Shown: positions 1-12,118 of the stretch, piece by piece
Layout: each line of letters opens with the position of its first letter
How positions within the stretch are numbered: the first letter of the stretch is position 1
DNA from: Rhodococcus rhodnii NBRC 100604
GTDB lineage: Bacteria > Actinomycetota > Actinomycetes > Mycobacteriales > Mycobacteriaceae
Assembly: GCF_001894925.1 (NCBI RefSeq)
Contig: NZ_BCXD01000003.1
Location: 1 to 64,000, forward strand
Length of the DNA: 64,000 nucleotides
Reading direction: 5' to 3'
Program-made: the position numbers and the translations under genes
The notes under the pieces: model-generated
What the model saw: only the letters and a program-made list of their open reading frames with translations
Database searches by the model: none
Told to the model about the DNA's origin: nothing

Positions 1-99
1 CACGTTCGGGCCCCGGAGGACTCCGGCGGCCGGCGATACCCGGTGATCGTCGACCAGGTGTGGATACGCTGGTGACGATTCCCCCCGAAAGGAACGACA

Positions 100-1257
100 G
101 TGTCGGAGAGCAATGAGGGCCGCCGCTCTTTCCGTCGTGACGGCGGAACACGCGGCGGCCGACCCGGTGGCCAGGACGGCCCCGGACGTACGCCCCGTGG
201 TGGCACCGGCGACGACCGACGCGGCGGCCGCGACGACCGACGCGACCACGAACGACGTGACGAACGCCGAGGCCGGGACGACCGTGGTGAACGTGGCGGC
301 GAACGCCGCGGGGACGATCGGCGCCCTCAGGGCGATCGCCGTCCCGCCGAGCGGCGCGGCGGTCCCCGCAGCGGTGATCGCGATGCCCGCGGACCGCGTG
401 GTGACCGCGACGAGCGGCCGCGCTTCGGTGATCGGGGTCCGCGGGACGATCGCAGGACTCGTGGCGATCGGGGCGGTCGCGACGAGCGGCCCGGAGACGG
501 TGCGCACCAGCAGCACCGTCGTCGCGGCGGGGAGGGTGCATACCTCCCGCGCGCGACCGGTGAGGAGCGCAGCTCCGCGCGTCCGGACGAACCCGATCTC
601 CCCGACGACGTGCAGCCGAGCGATCTCGACGGGGCCGTCCGCCGGGATCTGCTGAGCCTCGACAAGCGCAACGCCGAGGCCGTCGCACGGCATCTCGTGA
701 TGGCGAGCCGCCTCCTCGAGGACGATCCGCGTGCAGCTCTCGCTCACGCACGTGCAGCACGGGGCAGGGCCGGACGGATCGCGGTGGTGCGTGAGACGGC
801 GGGCGTCGTCGCCTACCACGCCGGCGAGTGGGCCGAAGCGCTCTCCGAACTGCGCGCCGCACGACGGATGTCCGGCGGCGCCGGGCTCCTCGCGGTGATG
901 GCGGACGCCGAACGCGGCCTCGGCCGACCCGAACGCGCGATCGAACTCGGTCGCAGCGACGAGGCGGCCGCACTGACCGGCGACGATGCGTCGGAGCTGC
1001 GGATCGTCGTCGCGGGTGCGCGAATGGATCTCGGCCAGTACGACCAGGCCGTCGTGACGCTGCAGACGCCGGACCTCGATCCAGAACGCACCGGAACGCC
1101 AGCGGCCCGGCTGTTCTACGCCTACGCCGACGCCCTCGCGGCGGCCGGTCGTACCGCGGACGCACTGACGTGGTTCCTCAACTCCGCCGCCGCGGACGTC
1201 GAGAACGACACCGACGCGGAGGAGAGGGTCGCCGAGCTCGGCGGAGGCGACGAGTGA
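100..1257 (+). CDS. Arg/Gly/Asp-rich TPR-like protein (Rv1691 type)
   Basis: A 385-residue protein in two parts. Residues 1 to about 165 are low-complexity and very rich in Arg, Gly and Asp (repeated DDRR, RGGR and GDRD runs), so probably disordered and possibly RNA- or ribosome-binding. Residues 170-380 are alpha-helical with helical-hairpin periodicity ([28 protein letters not shown]), as in tetratricopeptide repeats. GTG start, preceded by an AAAGGA ribosome site 4-5 bases upstream. Its stop overlaps the next gene by 4 bp, so the two are probably coupled. In M. tuberculosis a TPR-like protein of unknown function (Rv1691) sits at the same place before the HAD phosphatase and tlyA. The function is not known. 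Confidence 0.85.
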   Translation: MSESNEGRRSFRRDGGTRGGRPGGQDGPGRTPRGGTGDDRRGGRDDRRDHERRDERRGRDDRGERGGERRGDDRRPQGDRRPAERRGGPRSGDRDARGPRGDRDERPRFGDRGPRDDRRTRGDRGGRDERPGDGAHQQHRRRGGEGAYLPRATGEERSSARPDEPDLPDDVQPSDLDGAVRRDLLSLDKRNAEAVARHLVMASRLLEDDPRAALAHARAARGRAGRIAVVRETAGVVAYHAGEWAEALSELRAARRMSGGAGLLAVMADAERGLGRPERAIELGRSDEAAALTGDDASELRIVVAGARMDLGQYDQAVVTLQTPDLDPERTGTPAARLFYAYADALAAAGRTADALTWFLNSAAADVENDTDAEERVAELGGGDE

Positions 1258-2249
1258 GAACGCCGGGGCTGCGCTCCGGCTACGACGCTCTGCTGCTCGA
1301 TCTCGACGGCACGCTCTATCGCGGGCCGGACGAGATCCCGGGCGCACGTGACGCCGTCGTCGGTGGTGACGAGCGGTTGCTCTACGTCACGAACAACGCG
1401 AGCAGGGCGCCGGAGACCGTTGCGGGACAGCTCGTCTCGCTCGGCTTCCCCGCGCAACCCGCGGACGTCGTCACGAGTGCGCAGGTGGCCGCGGCGATGC
1501 TCGCGGAGCGCGTCCCGGCCGGGACGGCTGTCCTGGTGGTCGGTGCGGAGGCACTCGCGGCCGAGATCGACGCCGTCGGCCTCGTCCCGGTGCGGTCGTT
1601 CGACGACGGGCCGGGCGCCGTGGTGCAGGGCCACTCGCCGGACACGGGCTGGCGGATCCTCGCAGAGGCGACTCTCGCGATCCGCGCCGGTGCGCTGTGG
1701 GTCGCGACCAACGTCGATTCGACGCTGCCGACCGAGCGTGGCGTCGTGCTGGGCAACGGGTCGATGGTCGCGGCGGTCAGCTCGGCGACGGGCGCACGTC
1801 CGCTCGTCGCGGGGAAGCCCGCGACGCCCATCATGACCGAGGCGGTGCGGCGCGCGGGCGCCACACGGCCGCTGGTCGTGGGCGACCGGCTCGACACCGA
1901 CATCGCCGGTGCCTGCGCCGCCGACATGGATTCGCTGCTGGTACTCACCGGCGTCAGTACGCTCGGCGACCTGCTGTCGGCGTCGCCGTCGGAGCGGCCG
2001 ACTCACCTGGCGGCGACGCTCGAGGCACTGGACGCGTCCGCGGAGAGTTCGCGCATCGGCGCGGGCGACGGCATCGACGTGCAGGTCCGCGACGGCGAGA
2101 TCGTGGTCTCGGCGTCGCGGGACGTCGACGACGTCGCACTGGTCAGAGCCATCGTGCCCGCACTGTGGGAACACGGAGTGGGCACTCCCGTCCGCGGTGA
2201 GGGCGCTGCGTCGACTGCGGGCGAGGTCGTCGCACGTCTGTTCGCGTGA
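1254..2249 (+). CDS. HAD-family sugar/glycerol phosphatase (Rv1692-like)
   Basis: A 331-residue HAD hydrolase of subfamily IIA (NagD/PGP-like). The nucleophile motif DLDGT lies at residues 16-20, motif II is VTNN near residue 45, and the acidic motif is GDRLDTDIAGA near 205-215, with a GKPA motif before it. The M. tuberculosis orthologue by position, Rv1692, has been described as a glycerol-3-phosphate phosphatase acting on phospholipid breakdown products. That substrate is inferred here from synteny only. The GTG start overlaps the previous stop (GTGA), favouring it over any longer reading of this frame. A C-terminal extension of about 80 residues follows the HAD core. Confidence 0.9.
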   Translation: MRTPGLRSGYDALLLDLDGTLYRGPDEIPGARDAVVGGDERLLYVTNNASRAPETVAGQLVSLGFPAQPADVVTSAQVAAAMLAERVPAGTAVLVVGAEALAAEIDAVGLVPVRSFDDGPGAVVQGHSPDTGWRILAEATLAIRAGALWVATNVDSTLPTERGVVLGNGSMVAAVSSATGARPLVAGKPATPIMTEAVRRAGATRPLVVGDRLDTDIAGACAADMDSLLVLTGVSTLGDLLSASPSERPTHLAATLEALDASAESSRIGAGDGIDVQVRDGEIVVSASRDVDDVALVRAIVPALWEHGVGTPVRGEGAASTAGEVVARLFA

Positions 2250-2301
2250 CGGCGTGGCGGGTGTGTGCGGCTGTCGGAACGATGGTCTAGCGTTGGTCCC
2301 G

Positions 2302-2550
2302 ATGAGCACCGCCATTCCACGTCCGGGCGAGCACCTCCCCGGCGCCGCCGCAGTCGATCCCGCCGAAGTAGAAGAGCGGATCGACGGATTGCTCACGCGC
2401 CTCGACGGGATCGCCGAGCACGCCGCGACGAATCGGAGCGAATCCCACGACCCCGCAGCGGTCGTCGAGGTGCTCGGCGCGCAGGCTCGGCTGTTCGAGG
2501 AGGCGCACGACGTCCTCACGGACGCGCTCGCGTCGGTGGACAAGGTCTAG
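2302..2550 (+). CDS. Small conserved acidic protein (Rv1693 position)
   Basis: An 82-residue acidic helical protein (PAEVEERIDGLLTRLDGIAEH; AQARLFEEAHDVLTDAL) that could form a helical hairpin or short coiled coil. It lies between the HAD phosphatase and tlyA, where mycobacteria carry an equally small gene of unknown function. A TAGCGT hexamer at 2288-2293 ends 8 bases before the ATG and there is no ribosome site, so it may have its own leaderless promoter. The function is unknown. It ends 1 base before tlyA. Confidence 0.75.
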   Translation: MSTAIPRPGEHLPGAAAVDPAEVEERIDGLLTRLDGIAEHAATNRSESHDPAAVVEVLGAQARLFEEAHDVLTDALASVDKV

Positions 2551-2551
2551 C

Positions 2552-3385
2552 GTGGCCCGACGCGCACGTGTCGACGCCGAACTGGTGCGTCGCGGACTCG
2601 CACGCTCCCGGGAGCACGCTCGGGAGCTCATCGACGCCGGACGCGTCCTCATCTCCGGGACCACGGCGACGAAGCCAGCGACGGCGATCGAGGCCGGGAC
2701 CCCGCTGCGCGTCGTCGAGGTGTCCGACGAGATCGCGTGGGCCTCGCGCGGCGCGCACAAGCTGCTCGGTGCCCTCGACGAGTTCGTCCCGCGCGGCCTG
2801 ACCGTCTCCGGTCGCCGCTGTCTCGACGCGGGAGCGTCGACGGGCGGATTCACCGACGTGCTGCTCCATCGCGGCGCACAGGAGGTCGTCGCGGTCGACG
2901 TCGGCTACGGCCAGCTCGTGTGGCGGCTCCGGTCCGACGACCGGGTCCGTGTCCACGACCGCACCAACGTTCGTACGCTCGATGCCGAGACCATCGGGGG
3001 CCCGGTCGATCTCGTCGTCGCCGACCTGTCCTTCATCTCTCTCGAACTCGTTCTTCCGGCCTTCGTCGCGTGCTGCGCCCCGGGGGCGGATCTGCTGCCG
3101 ATGGTCAAACCGCAGTTCGAGGTCGGCAAGGACCGCGTCGGCAGCGGCGGCGTCGTTCGCGATCCCGAACTGCGCGCCGGGGCCGTCGTTGCCGTCGCCC
3201 GGTCGGCCGCCGCGCACGGCCTCGTCACGAAAGGTGCTGTGGCGAGCCCGCTCCCGGGGCCGTCCGGCAACGTCGAGTACTTTCTCTGGTTGACGGTGCC
3301 CGAACGCGACGCCGAGCCGGTGGGCGCGGACGACGAGGCGGTGACGCAGATGATTCACGATGCGGTCGAGGCGGGGCCACGATGA
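2552..3385 (+). CDS. tlyA: 16S/23S rRNA (cytidine-2'-O)-methyltransferase TlyA
   Basis: 277 residues. The N-terminal S4 RNA-binding domain (residues 1-60, with [19 protein letters not shown]) is followed by an FtsJ-like methyltransferase. The SAM site is [19 protein letters not shown] near residues 90-108 and the acidic partner is VDVG. Catalytic K-D-K residues are recognisable in [22 protein letters not shown] and [10 protein letters not shown]. TlyA methylates the 2'-OH of cytidines in both ribosomal subunits and its loss causes capreomycin resistance in mycobacteria. GTG start. The gene overlaps nadK by 4 bp in the conserved tlyA-nadK-recN order. Confidence 0.95.
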   Translation: MARRARVDAELVRRGLARSREHARELIDAGRVLISGTTATKPATAIEAGTPLRVVEVSDEIAWASRGAHKLLGALDEFVPRGLTVSGRRCLDAGASTGGFTDVLLHRGAQEVVAVDVGYGQLVWRLRSDDRVRVHDRTNVRTLDAETIGGPVDLVVADLSFISLELVLPAFVACCAPGADLLPMVKPQFEVGKDRVGSGGVVRDPELRAGAVVAVARSAAAHGLVTKGAVASPLPGPSGNVEYFLWLTVPERDAEPVGADDEAVTQMIHDAVEAGPR

Positions 3386-4320
3386 CCGTGCCGCAGCGCG
3401 AGATTCTGCTCGTCGCGCATCCCCGCCATCGCGATGCGACGGGGACGTCCGAGCGTGTCGCCCGGATCTTCGAGGACGCCGGGATCGGACTGCGTGTCCT
3501 GCTCGAGGAGGGCGGCGACAGCGTCGAACCCGTCGACGGTGGCGGCACCGAGCGGCTCTCGTCGCCGGGCTACCCGGTCGAGGTGACCTCGCCGGGCCCC
3601 GACGCCGCCCTCGGCTGCGAGATGGTGCTGGTGCTCGGCGGCGACGGGACGTTCCTGCGCGCTGCGGAGATGGCACGGGCGGCGGCGGTGCCCGTCCTCG
3701 GAATCAATCTGGGCCACATCGGTTTTCTCGCGGAAGCCGAGGCCGATCATCTGGGCGACGCACTGGGGCAGGTCGTGCGGGGCGAGTACCGACTCGAACA
3801 GCGCATGACGCTCGACGTCGCGGTGCGTGTCGACGACGTCGTCGTCGACACCGGGTGGGCGCTCAACGAGGCGAGCCTCGAGAACAGCTCGCGACTCGGC
3901 GTGCTCGAGGTCGTGCTCGAGGTGGACGGCCGTCCCGTCTCCTCGTTCGGTTGCGACGGCGTGCTGGTCGCGTCGCCGACCGGGTCGACGGCGTACGCGT
4001 TCTCGGCGGGCGGCCCGATCGTGTGGCCAGAACTCGAGGCGTTGCTCGTCGTGCCGAGCAACGCACACGCCCTGTTCGCGCGTCCGCTCGTCACGAGTCC
4101 CGAGAGCGTCATCGCCGTGGAGACGTTGCGCGGCAGCCACGACGGACTGGTGTTCTGCGACGGCCGCCGGACGCTCGAGCTGCCCGCGGGCGGGCGACTC
4201 GAGGTCGTCCGCAGCGCGCATCCCATGCAGTGGGTTCGGCTGGACTCCGCGCCGTTCGCCGACAGGATGGTGCGCAAGTTCGATCTGCCCGTGACCGGGT
4301 GGCGGGGGAGGAGACGCTGA
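3382..4320 (+). CDS. nadK: NAD kinase
   Basis: 312 residues. It phosphorylates NAD to NADP, using ATP or polyphosphate in actinobacteria. The diagnostic GGDGTFLRA motif is at about residues 86-94, the NE motif (ALNEASLEN) near 158-166, and the conserved [19 protein letters not shown] block follows near 190. ATG overlaps the tlyA stop (ATGA), indicating coupled translation. Length is normal for the family (about 300). The surrounding tlyA-nadK-recN order is typical of Mycobacteriales. Confidence 0.96.
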   Translation: MTVPQREILLVAHPRHRDATGTSERVARIFEDAGIGLRVLLEEGGDSVEPVDGGGTERLSSPGYPVEVTSPGPDAALGCEMVLVLGGDGTFLRAAEMARAAAVPVLGINLGHIGFLAEAEADHLGDALGQVVRGEYRLEQRMTLDVAVRVDDVVVDTGWALNEASLENSSRLGVLEVVLEVDGRPVSSFGCDGVLVASPTGSTAYAFSAGGPIVWPELEALLVVPSNAHALFARPLVTSPESVIAVETLRGSHDGLVFCDGRRTLELPAGGRLEVVRSAHPMQWVRLDSAPFADRMVRKFDLPVTGWRGRRR

Positions 4321-4322
4321 CG

Positions 4323-6101
4323 ATGCTGGCAGAGATCCGGATCGACGGCCTGGGGGCGATCTCCTCGGCCGGGGCACAGTTCCACGAAGGGCTCACCGTC
4401 GTCACCGGCGAGACCGGTGCGGGCAAGACGATGGTCGTCACGAGCCTTCACCTGCTCAGCGGTGCGCGCGCGGACGCGGGCAGGGTGCGCGTCGGGGCCG
4501 ATCGCGCCGTCGTCGAGGGTCGGTTCGCGACCGACGGGCTCGCCGAATCGGTCGCGGCGGAGATGTCCACGCTGCTGTCGGACGCCGGCGCGCAGAGCGA
4601 CGACGACGGCACCGTCATCGCCGTCCGGACGGTCTCCGGCGACGGCCGGTCGCGTGCCCATCTCGGCGGGCGGAGCGTGCCGGCGGCGACGCTGTCCGCG
4701 TTCACCGCGCCGCTGCTCACGGTGCACGGCCAGAACGACCAGCTGCGGCTGCTGCGCTCGGATCAGCAGCGTGCGGCGCTCGACCGGTTCGCCGACTCGA
4801 CGGTCTCCTCCGTCCTCGCCCGCTACCGCCGTCACCGCAGTGCCTGGCTCGCGGCGCGCTCCGAACTGCTCGACCGGACGTCCCGGGCACGCGAACTGGC
4901 GCAGGAAGCGGACCGGCTGTCGTTCGCGCTCGACGAGATCGACCGCGCTGCACCCGAGCCGGGCGAGGACGTCGCGATCGTCGCCGAGGTGCGCCGGCTC
5001 GGGGACCTCGATTCGCTCCGGACGGACGCCGAATCGGCGCAGGCCGCGCTGAGTGGCACCGACGAGCTCGACGGCGCCGAGGTCGCGGTTCCGTCCGCGC
5101 TCGAACTGCTCGGCGACGCGAGGGCCCGGGTCGCCGCGTCGAGCGACCCGGCGCTCTCGGTCCTCGCGGGCCGGCTCGACGACGCCGTCGCGGTCGTCAC
5201 CGACGTCGCGTCGGAACTGACGGGCTACCTCGACGGCCTGCCGTCCGATCCCGACTCCCTCGAAACGCTGCTCGCGCGCCAGGCCGAGCTCAAGGCCCTC
5301 ACCCGCAAGTACGCCGCCGATGTCGACGGTGTCCTCGCGTGGGCCCACGACGCCCGTGAGCGGCTCTCCTCGCTCGACGTCTCGTCCGACGCGCTCGCCG
5401 AGCTCGAGGCGACCGTCACGGCCGAGGCGAGTGCCACGGCCGACGCCGCCCGCGCTCTGACGGCGGCGCGAGTGAAGGCGGCCCGCAAGCTCGCGAAGGC
5501 CGTGAGCGCCGAGCTCGCCGGGCTCGCGATGGGCCGCGCCGTGCTCGAGGTCCAGGTGCGGCCGCGGGTCGCGGCCGCGGGCGACAGCGCCCCCCTCGAC
5601 CTGGACGGAACCCTCGTGCACGCCGGTGCGTCCGGTGTCGACGACGTCGAGTTCCGGCTCTCGGCGCACTCCGGTGCGCAGCCCCTGCCGCTCGGCAAGA
5701 GCGCGTCGGGCGGTGAACTCTCGCGCGTCATGCTCGCCCTCGAAGTCGTGCTCGCAGGATCGGATTCGGGAGCGACGATGGTGTTCGACGAGGTCGACGC
5801 CGGCGTCGGCGGCCGCGCCGCCGTCGAGATCGGCAAACGTCTCGCACGCCTCGCGCGGACCCACCAGGTCATCGTCGTCACCCATCTCCCGCAGGTCGCG
5901 GCCTTCGCCGACACTCATCTCGTCGTCGACAAGTCCGACGCGAAAGGCATCGTGAGCAGCGGGGTGCGGGCGCTCGACACCGGTGAGCGCGTCGTCGAAC
6001 TCGCGCGGATGCTCGCGGGGCTCGACGAGACCGAGACGGGCCGCGCACACGCCGAGGAGTTGCTCGAAACCGCACAGGCGGAGCGCGCCGCGGCGTCGTG
6101 A
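4323..6101 (+). CDS. recN: DNA repair protein RecN
   Basis: 592 residues, an SMC-like ATPase acting in double-strand-break repair. Walker A GETGAGKT lies at residues 28-35 in the N-terminal head. A long helical coiled-coil arm follows (about residues 150-400, Ala/Glu/Arg rich). The C-terminal head carries the signature GKSASGGELSRVMLALEV near 457 and Walker B VFDEVDAGVGG near 488. ATG was chosen because a GGGGAGGAG ribosome site ends about 8 bases upstream; it starts 2 bases after the nadK stop. Length matches the family (550-590). Confidence 0.95.
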   Translation: MLAEIRIDGLGAISSAGAQFHEGLTVVTGETGAGKTMVVTSLHLLSGARADAGRVRVGADRAVVEGRFATDGLAESVAAEMSTLLSDAGAQSDDDGTVIAVRTVSGDGRSRAHLGGRSVPAATLSAFTAPLLTVHGQNDQLRLLRSDQQRAALDRFADSTVSSVLARYRRHRSAWLAARSELLDRTSRARELAQEADRLSFALDEIDRAAPEPGEDVAIVAEVRRLGDLDSLRTDAESAQAALSGTDELDGAEVAVPSALELLGDARARVAASSDPALSVLAGRLDDAVAVVTDVASELTGYLDGLPSDPDSLETLLARQAELKALTRKYAADVDGVLAWAHDARERLSSLDVSSDALAELEATVTAEASATADAARALTAARVKAARKLAKAVSAELAGLAMGRAVLEVQVRPRVAAAGDSAPLDLDGTLVHAGASGVDDVEFRLSAHSGAQPLPLGKSASGGELSRVMLALEVVLAGSDSGATMVFDEVDAGVGGRAAVEIGKRLARLARTHQVIVVTHLPQVAAFADTHLVVDKSDAKGIVSSGVRALDTGERVVELARMLAGLDETETGRAHAEELLETAQAERAAAS

Positions 6102-6198
6102 CGTGGCTCTCTCGGCCGCCCACCCGTCGATCGGAGTGGCCGAATCCCGTCGGCGCGCCTCCACGGACTCGCTCGGCCATCGGGTCATTCTTGAAGGC

Positions 6199-7383
6199 AT
6201 GAAGCTGCCCGGCCTGCTTTCCCGCACCACCGAGACCCTGCCCGGACTCTCCGGGATAGCCAGGGTCGACCGCAACACCGCGAAACTTCTCAAACGAGTC
6301 GGACCTGGAGACATCGTCGTCCTCGACGAGATCGACCTCGACCGGATCACGGCCGACACGCTCGTCGCCGCCGGAGTCCACGCGGTCGTCGACGCATCGC
6401 CGTCGATCTCGGGGCGGTACCCGAATCTCGGGCCCGAGGTGCTCGTCGCGAACGGCATCGTCCTCGTCGACGACGTCGGGCCCGAGGCGCTCACGAAGGT
6501 CAAGGACGGCAGCAAGATCCGGCTCCACGACGGCGTCGTCTACAGCAAGGACAAAGAGCTCGCCCGCGGCACCGAGCAGACCGAGGCGGAGATCTCGGAC
6601 CGGATGATCGAGGCCAAGACCGGGCTCGTCGATCACCTCGAGGCGTTCTCGGGCAACACGATCGAATTCATCCGCACCGAGAGCGCACTGCTCATCGACG
6701 GCATCGGCGTTCCCGACGTCGAGCTGGACATGCGGGGGCGGCACGTCGTCGTGGTCGACGACGGCCCCGACCACGAGATCGATCTCAAGAACCTCAAGCC
6801 GTTCGTCAAGGAGTACTCGCCGATCCTCGTCGGCGTCGACGGCGGTGCGGACGCGCTCGTCAAGGCCGGTTATCGTCCCGATCTCATCGTCGCCGACCCC
6901 GACAAGGTGCGGACGACGACGCTCAAATCGGGTGCGGAGGTGGTGCTTCCCGCGGATCCGGACGGTCACGCACCCGGGCTCGAGCGCATCCAGGATCTCG
7001 GGATCGGTGCGATGACGTTCCCGGCCTCGGGCAAGCCGTCCGAGCTCGCGCTGCTGCTCGTCGAACATCACGGGGCGAGCCTGATCGTGACGGTCGGCAA
7101 CGTCTTCTCGCTCGACGAGTTCTTCGACCGCGCGCATCGCGAGGACAACCCGTCGGCCTTCCTGACGCGGCTCAAGACCGGCCCGAAGCTCGTCGACGCC
7201 AAGGCCGTCGCGACCCTGTACCGCAGTCGGGTGTCCGGCGCGGCGATCGCGCTGCTCGTGCTCGCTGTCCTCGTCGCGGTCGTGGTGGCGCTCATGGCGT
7301 CGAACGCGGGCGTCGAGGTGATCGACTGGCTCACGGCGGCCTGGAACAGCGCCGTGGAGTGGGCACAGGGGCTCGTGCAGTGA
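6199..7383 (+). CDS. steA: SteA, cell-separation regulator (cytokinetic ring protein)
   Basis: 394 residues. The C-terminal half resembles a thiamine-pyrophosphokinase-type fold (GVDGGADALVKAGYRPDLIV near 215-235). It is followed by one membrane helix (AIALLVLAVLVAVVVALMA, about residues 350-369) and a short tail. In Corynebacterium the orthologue SteA works with the membrane partner SteB to control cell-wall hydrolysis (RipA) during daughter-cell separation. M. tuberculosis Rv1697 is the positional counterpart. The stop overlaps the GTG of the next gene, so the two partners are translationally coupled. Start ATG is 97 bp after recN. Confidence 0.88.
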   Translation: MKLPGLLSRTTETLPGLSGIARVDRNTAKLLKRVGPGDIVVLDEIDLDRITADTLVAAGVHAVVDASPSISGRYPNLGPEVLVANGIVLVDDVGPEALTKVKDGSKIRLHDGVVYSKDKELARGTEQTEAEISDRMIEAKTGLVDHLEAFSGNTIEFIRTESALLIDGIGVPDVELDMRGRHVVVVDDGPDHEIDLKNLKPFVKEYSPILVGVDGGADALVKAGYRPDLIVADPDKVRTTTLKSGAEVVLPADPDGHAPGLERIQDLGIGAMTFPASGKPSELALLLVEHHGASLIVTVGNVFSLDEFFDRAHREDNPSAFLTRLKTGPKLVDAKAVATLYRSRVSGAAIALLVLAVLVAVVVALMASNAGVEVIDWLTAAWNSAVEWAQGLVQ

Positions 7384-8336
7384 TCACGATGCGCCAGCAC
7401 GCGATCTCGATCGCCGCGATCTTCCTCGCGCTCGCGATCGGCATCGTTCTCGGTTCGGGCCTGCTCTCGAACGGGCTCGTCGCGGGACTGCGCGACGACA
7501 AGGCCGACCTCGGCCGCCAGCTCGACGCCGCGCAGGAGGAGACGAACCGGCTCAACGAACAACTCGGTGCCGCCGACGGATTCGACGCGGCGGTCGCGGG
7601 ACGCGTCGTTCGCGACACGCTCGCGGAGCGTTCCGTCCTGCTCGTGACGACACCCGACACCGATCCCGGCGACGTCGACGGCGTCACCCGGACGATCGAG
7701 GCCGCGGGCGGTGCGGTGTCCGGGCGGATCGCGCTCACCGACGAGTTCGTCGACGCGCGCTCGGGCGACCGGCTGCGGACGGTCGTGAACAACGTCGTGC
7801 CCGCGGGCGTGAGCCTCGGCACCGGTGCGGTCGATCAGGGCAGCATGGCCGGCGACCTGCTCGGCTCGGTGCTCGTCGCACCCGCCGACGCTCCCGGCCC
7901 GCCCGCGACGGCGGAGGAGCGTGCGCTCGCGCTCGATGCGCTGCGCGGGGGCGGCTTCCTGAGCTACGAGGGTGGCGACGTCGTGCCCGGTCAGGCGGCC
8001 GTCGTCGTCACCGGTGGGCAGTCTCCGGAGGAGGCCGAGGCGCCGACGGGCAATCGTGGTGCCGTCGTCGCACGGTTCGCCGCGGCGCTCGACGCGCGCG
8101 GCGGCGGTGTCGTCCTCGCGGGTGGTTCCGGAGCGGCGCAGGGCAACGGTGCCATCGCGGTCGCCCGCGCCGACGCCGCACTTGCTGCCGCGGTGACCAC
8201 GGTCGACGACGTCGACCGCGAGTCGGGCCGCATCACCGTTCCGCTCGCACTCGCCGAGCAACTGGGTGGGGGCGCCGGCCGCTACGGGACCGGTCCGGGA
8301 GCGTCCGCCGTGACGGTGGGCGCGGCGCAGGGCTGA
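7380..8336 (+). CDS. steB: SteB/MctB-family membrane-anchored coiled-coil protein
   Basis: 318 residues. An N-terminal signal-anchor (IAAIFLALAIGIVLGSGLL, residues 10-28) is followed by a coiled coil (DKADLGRQLDAAQEETNRLNEQL, about 38-60) and an Ala/Gly-rich extracellular domain. Known members are corynebacterial SteB, partner of SteA in cell separation, and M. tuberculosis Rv1698 (MctB), reported as an outer-membrane protein needed for copper resistance. The steA-steB pairing here favours the cell-envelope role; copper handling remains possible. GTG chosen because it overlaps the steA stop; the membrane segment begins only about 9 residues later. Confidence 0.85.
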   Translation: MITMRQHAISIAAIFLALAIGIVLGSGLLSNGLVAGLRDDKADLGRQLDAAQEETNRLNEQLGAADGFDAAVAGRVVRDTLAERSVLLVTTPDTDPGDVDGVTRTIEAAGGAVSGRIALTDEFVDARSGDRLRTVVNNVVPAGVSLGTGAVDQGSMAGDLLGSVLVAPADAPGPPATAEERALALDALRGGGFLSYEGGDVVPGQAAVVVTGGQSPEEAEAPTGNRGAVVARFAAALDARGGGVVLAGGSGAAQGNGAIAVARADAALAAAVTTVDDVDRESGRITVPLALAEQLGGGAGRYGTGPGASAVTVGAAQG

Positions 8337-10981
<2,645 letters not shown>

Positions 10982-11000
10982 CGAGCGGAGAGGTGGCTGC

Positions 11001-11963
11001 GTGTCCGAATCGGTCGTGGCCCGCGCCGCCGACGGCGACGCGGTCCTGCAGGGCGATCCGGTGGGCACCTACCTCGACCACCTGACCGTCGAACGCGGGT
11101 CCGCACGCAACACGGTCGCGTCCTACCGTCGTGATCTCGGCCGGTACGCGGAGTTCCTCACCGAACGCGGCATCCACGATCTCGAACGCGTCGCCGAACC
11201 CGACGTGACCGAGTTCGTGCTCGCGTTGCGACGCGGAGATCCCGAACGGCAGCGCCCGCCGCTCGCGGCGAGTTCGGCCGCGCGTGCGCTCATCGCCGTT
11301 CGGGGACTGCACCGGTTCGCGGCCGCGGAGGGGCTCGTACGGGTCGACGTCGCGAAGAACGTCCGGCCGCCGTCGCCCGCCCGGCGGCTGCCCAAGGCGC
11401 TGCCGGTCGACGACGTGCTCCGACTCGTCGAATCGGTCGGCGGTGCCGACGCGGGCCCTCGCGGCCTGCGCGATCGTGCGCTGCTCGAGGTGCTGTACTC
11501 GACGGGGGCCCGGATCTCCGAGGCCACGGGCCTCGACGTCGACGACATCGACACCCGCGGCCGATCCGTCCTGCTGCGCGGCAAGGGCGGCAAACAGCGC
11601 ATGGTTCCGGTCGGCGGCCCCGCGATCGCCGCGCTCGACGCCTATCTCGTGCGCGGACGGCCCGCGCTGATCTCGCGTGCGACTCCCGCGCTGTTCCTCA
11701 ACGTGCGCGGCGGGCGGCTGTCGCGGCAGAGCGCGTGGCAGGTGCTGCAGGACGCCGCGCGTGCCGCGGGGATCACGGCGGACGTCTCGCCGCACACGCT
11801 GCGGCACTCGTTCGCGACACATCTGCTCGAGGGCGGCGCGGACGTCCGTGTGGTGCAGGAGATGCTCGGCCACGCCTCGGTCACGACGACGCAGATCTAC
11901 ACGCTCGTGACCATCGGCTCACTGCGAGAGGTGTGGGCGGAGGCCCACCCCCGCGCTCGTTGA
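11001..11963 (+). CDS. xerD: Tyrosine recombinase XerD
   Basis: 320 residues. It resolves chromosome dimers at dif with XerC. The N-terminal SAM-like core-binding domain covers residues 12-110. The catalytic residues are visible: Arg in TGARISEA (about 170), Lys in GKGGKQR (about 195), HTLRHSF (about 265), the second His in [10 protein letters not shown] (about 290) and the nucleophile Tyr in QIYT (about 300). GTG was chosen with GGAGAGG 6-7 bases upstream. The position between the Nudix gene and parA/scpAB is conserved in Mycobacteriales, which supports a housekeeping XerD rather than a phage integrase. Confidence 0.92.
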   Translation: MSESVVARAADGDAVLQGDPVGTYLDHLTVERGSARNTVASYRRDLGRYAEFLTERGIHDLERVAEPDVTEFVLALRRGDPERQRPPLAASSAARALIAVRGLHRFAAAEGLVRVDVAKNVRPPSPARRLPKALPVDDVLRLVESVGGADAGPRGLRDRALLEVLYSTGARISEATGLDVDDIDTRGRSVLLRGKGGKQRMVPVGGPAIAALDAYLVRGRPALISRATPALFLNVRGGRLSRQSAWQVLQDAARAAGITADVSPHTLRHSFATHLLEGGADVRVVQEMLGHASVTTTQIYTLVTIGSLREVWAEAHPRAR

Positions 11964-12118
11964 GCGTGCGTGTCGGCCCACGGAAGGTCGTGACGACGAT
12001 GTAGCGTTCTCATAACGTCCTGGACGCGCCCGAGCGCGCACGACCACGTCTCACCGGGGTGGACAGCACCCGGCGAGGCAGAAGCAAGGAACGATCGATC
12101 GAGCAGGGAGCGGACGAC

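Noticed and set aside
113-655. Overlapping alternative-frame proteins inside the first gene
   Set aside because: They are alternate readings of Arg/Gly/Asp-rich codons and carry no recognisable domain.
11001-11963. The tyrosine recombinase as a phage or integron integrase
   Set aside because: It sits in the conserved pyrG-Nudix-xerD-parA-scpAB order and has XerD length and motifs.
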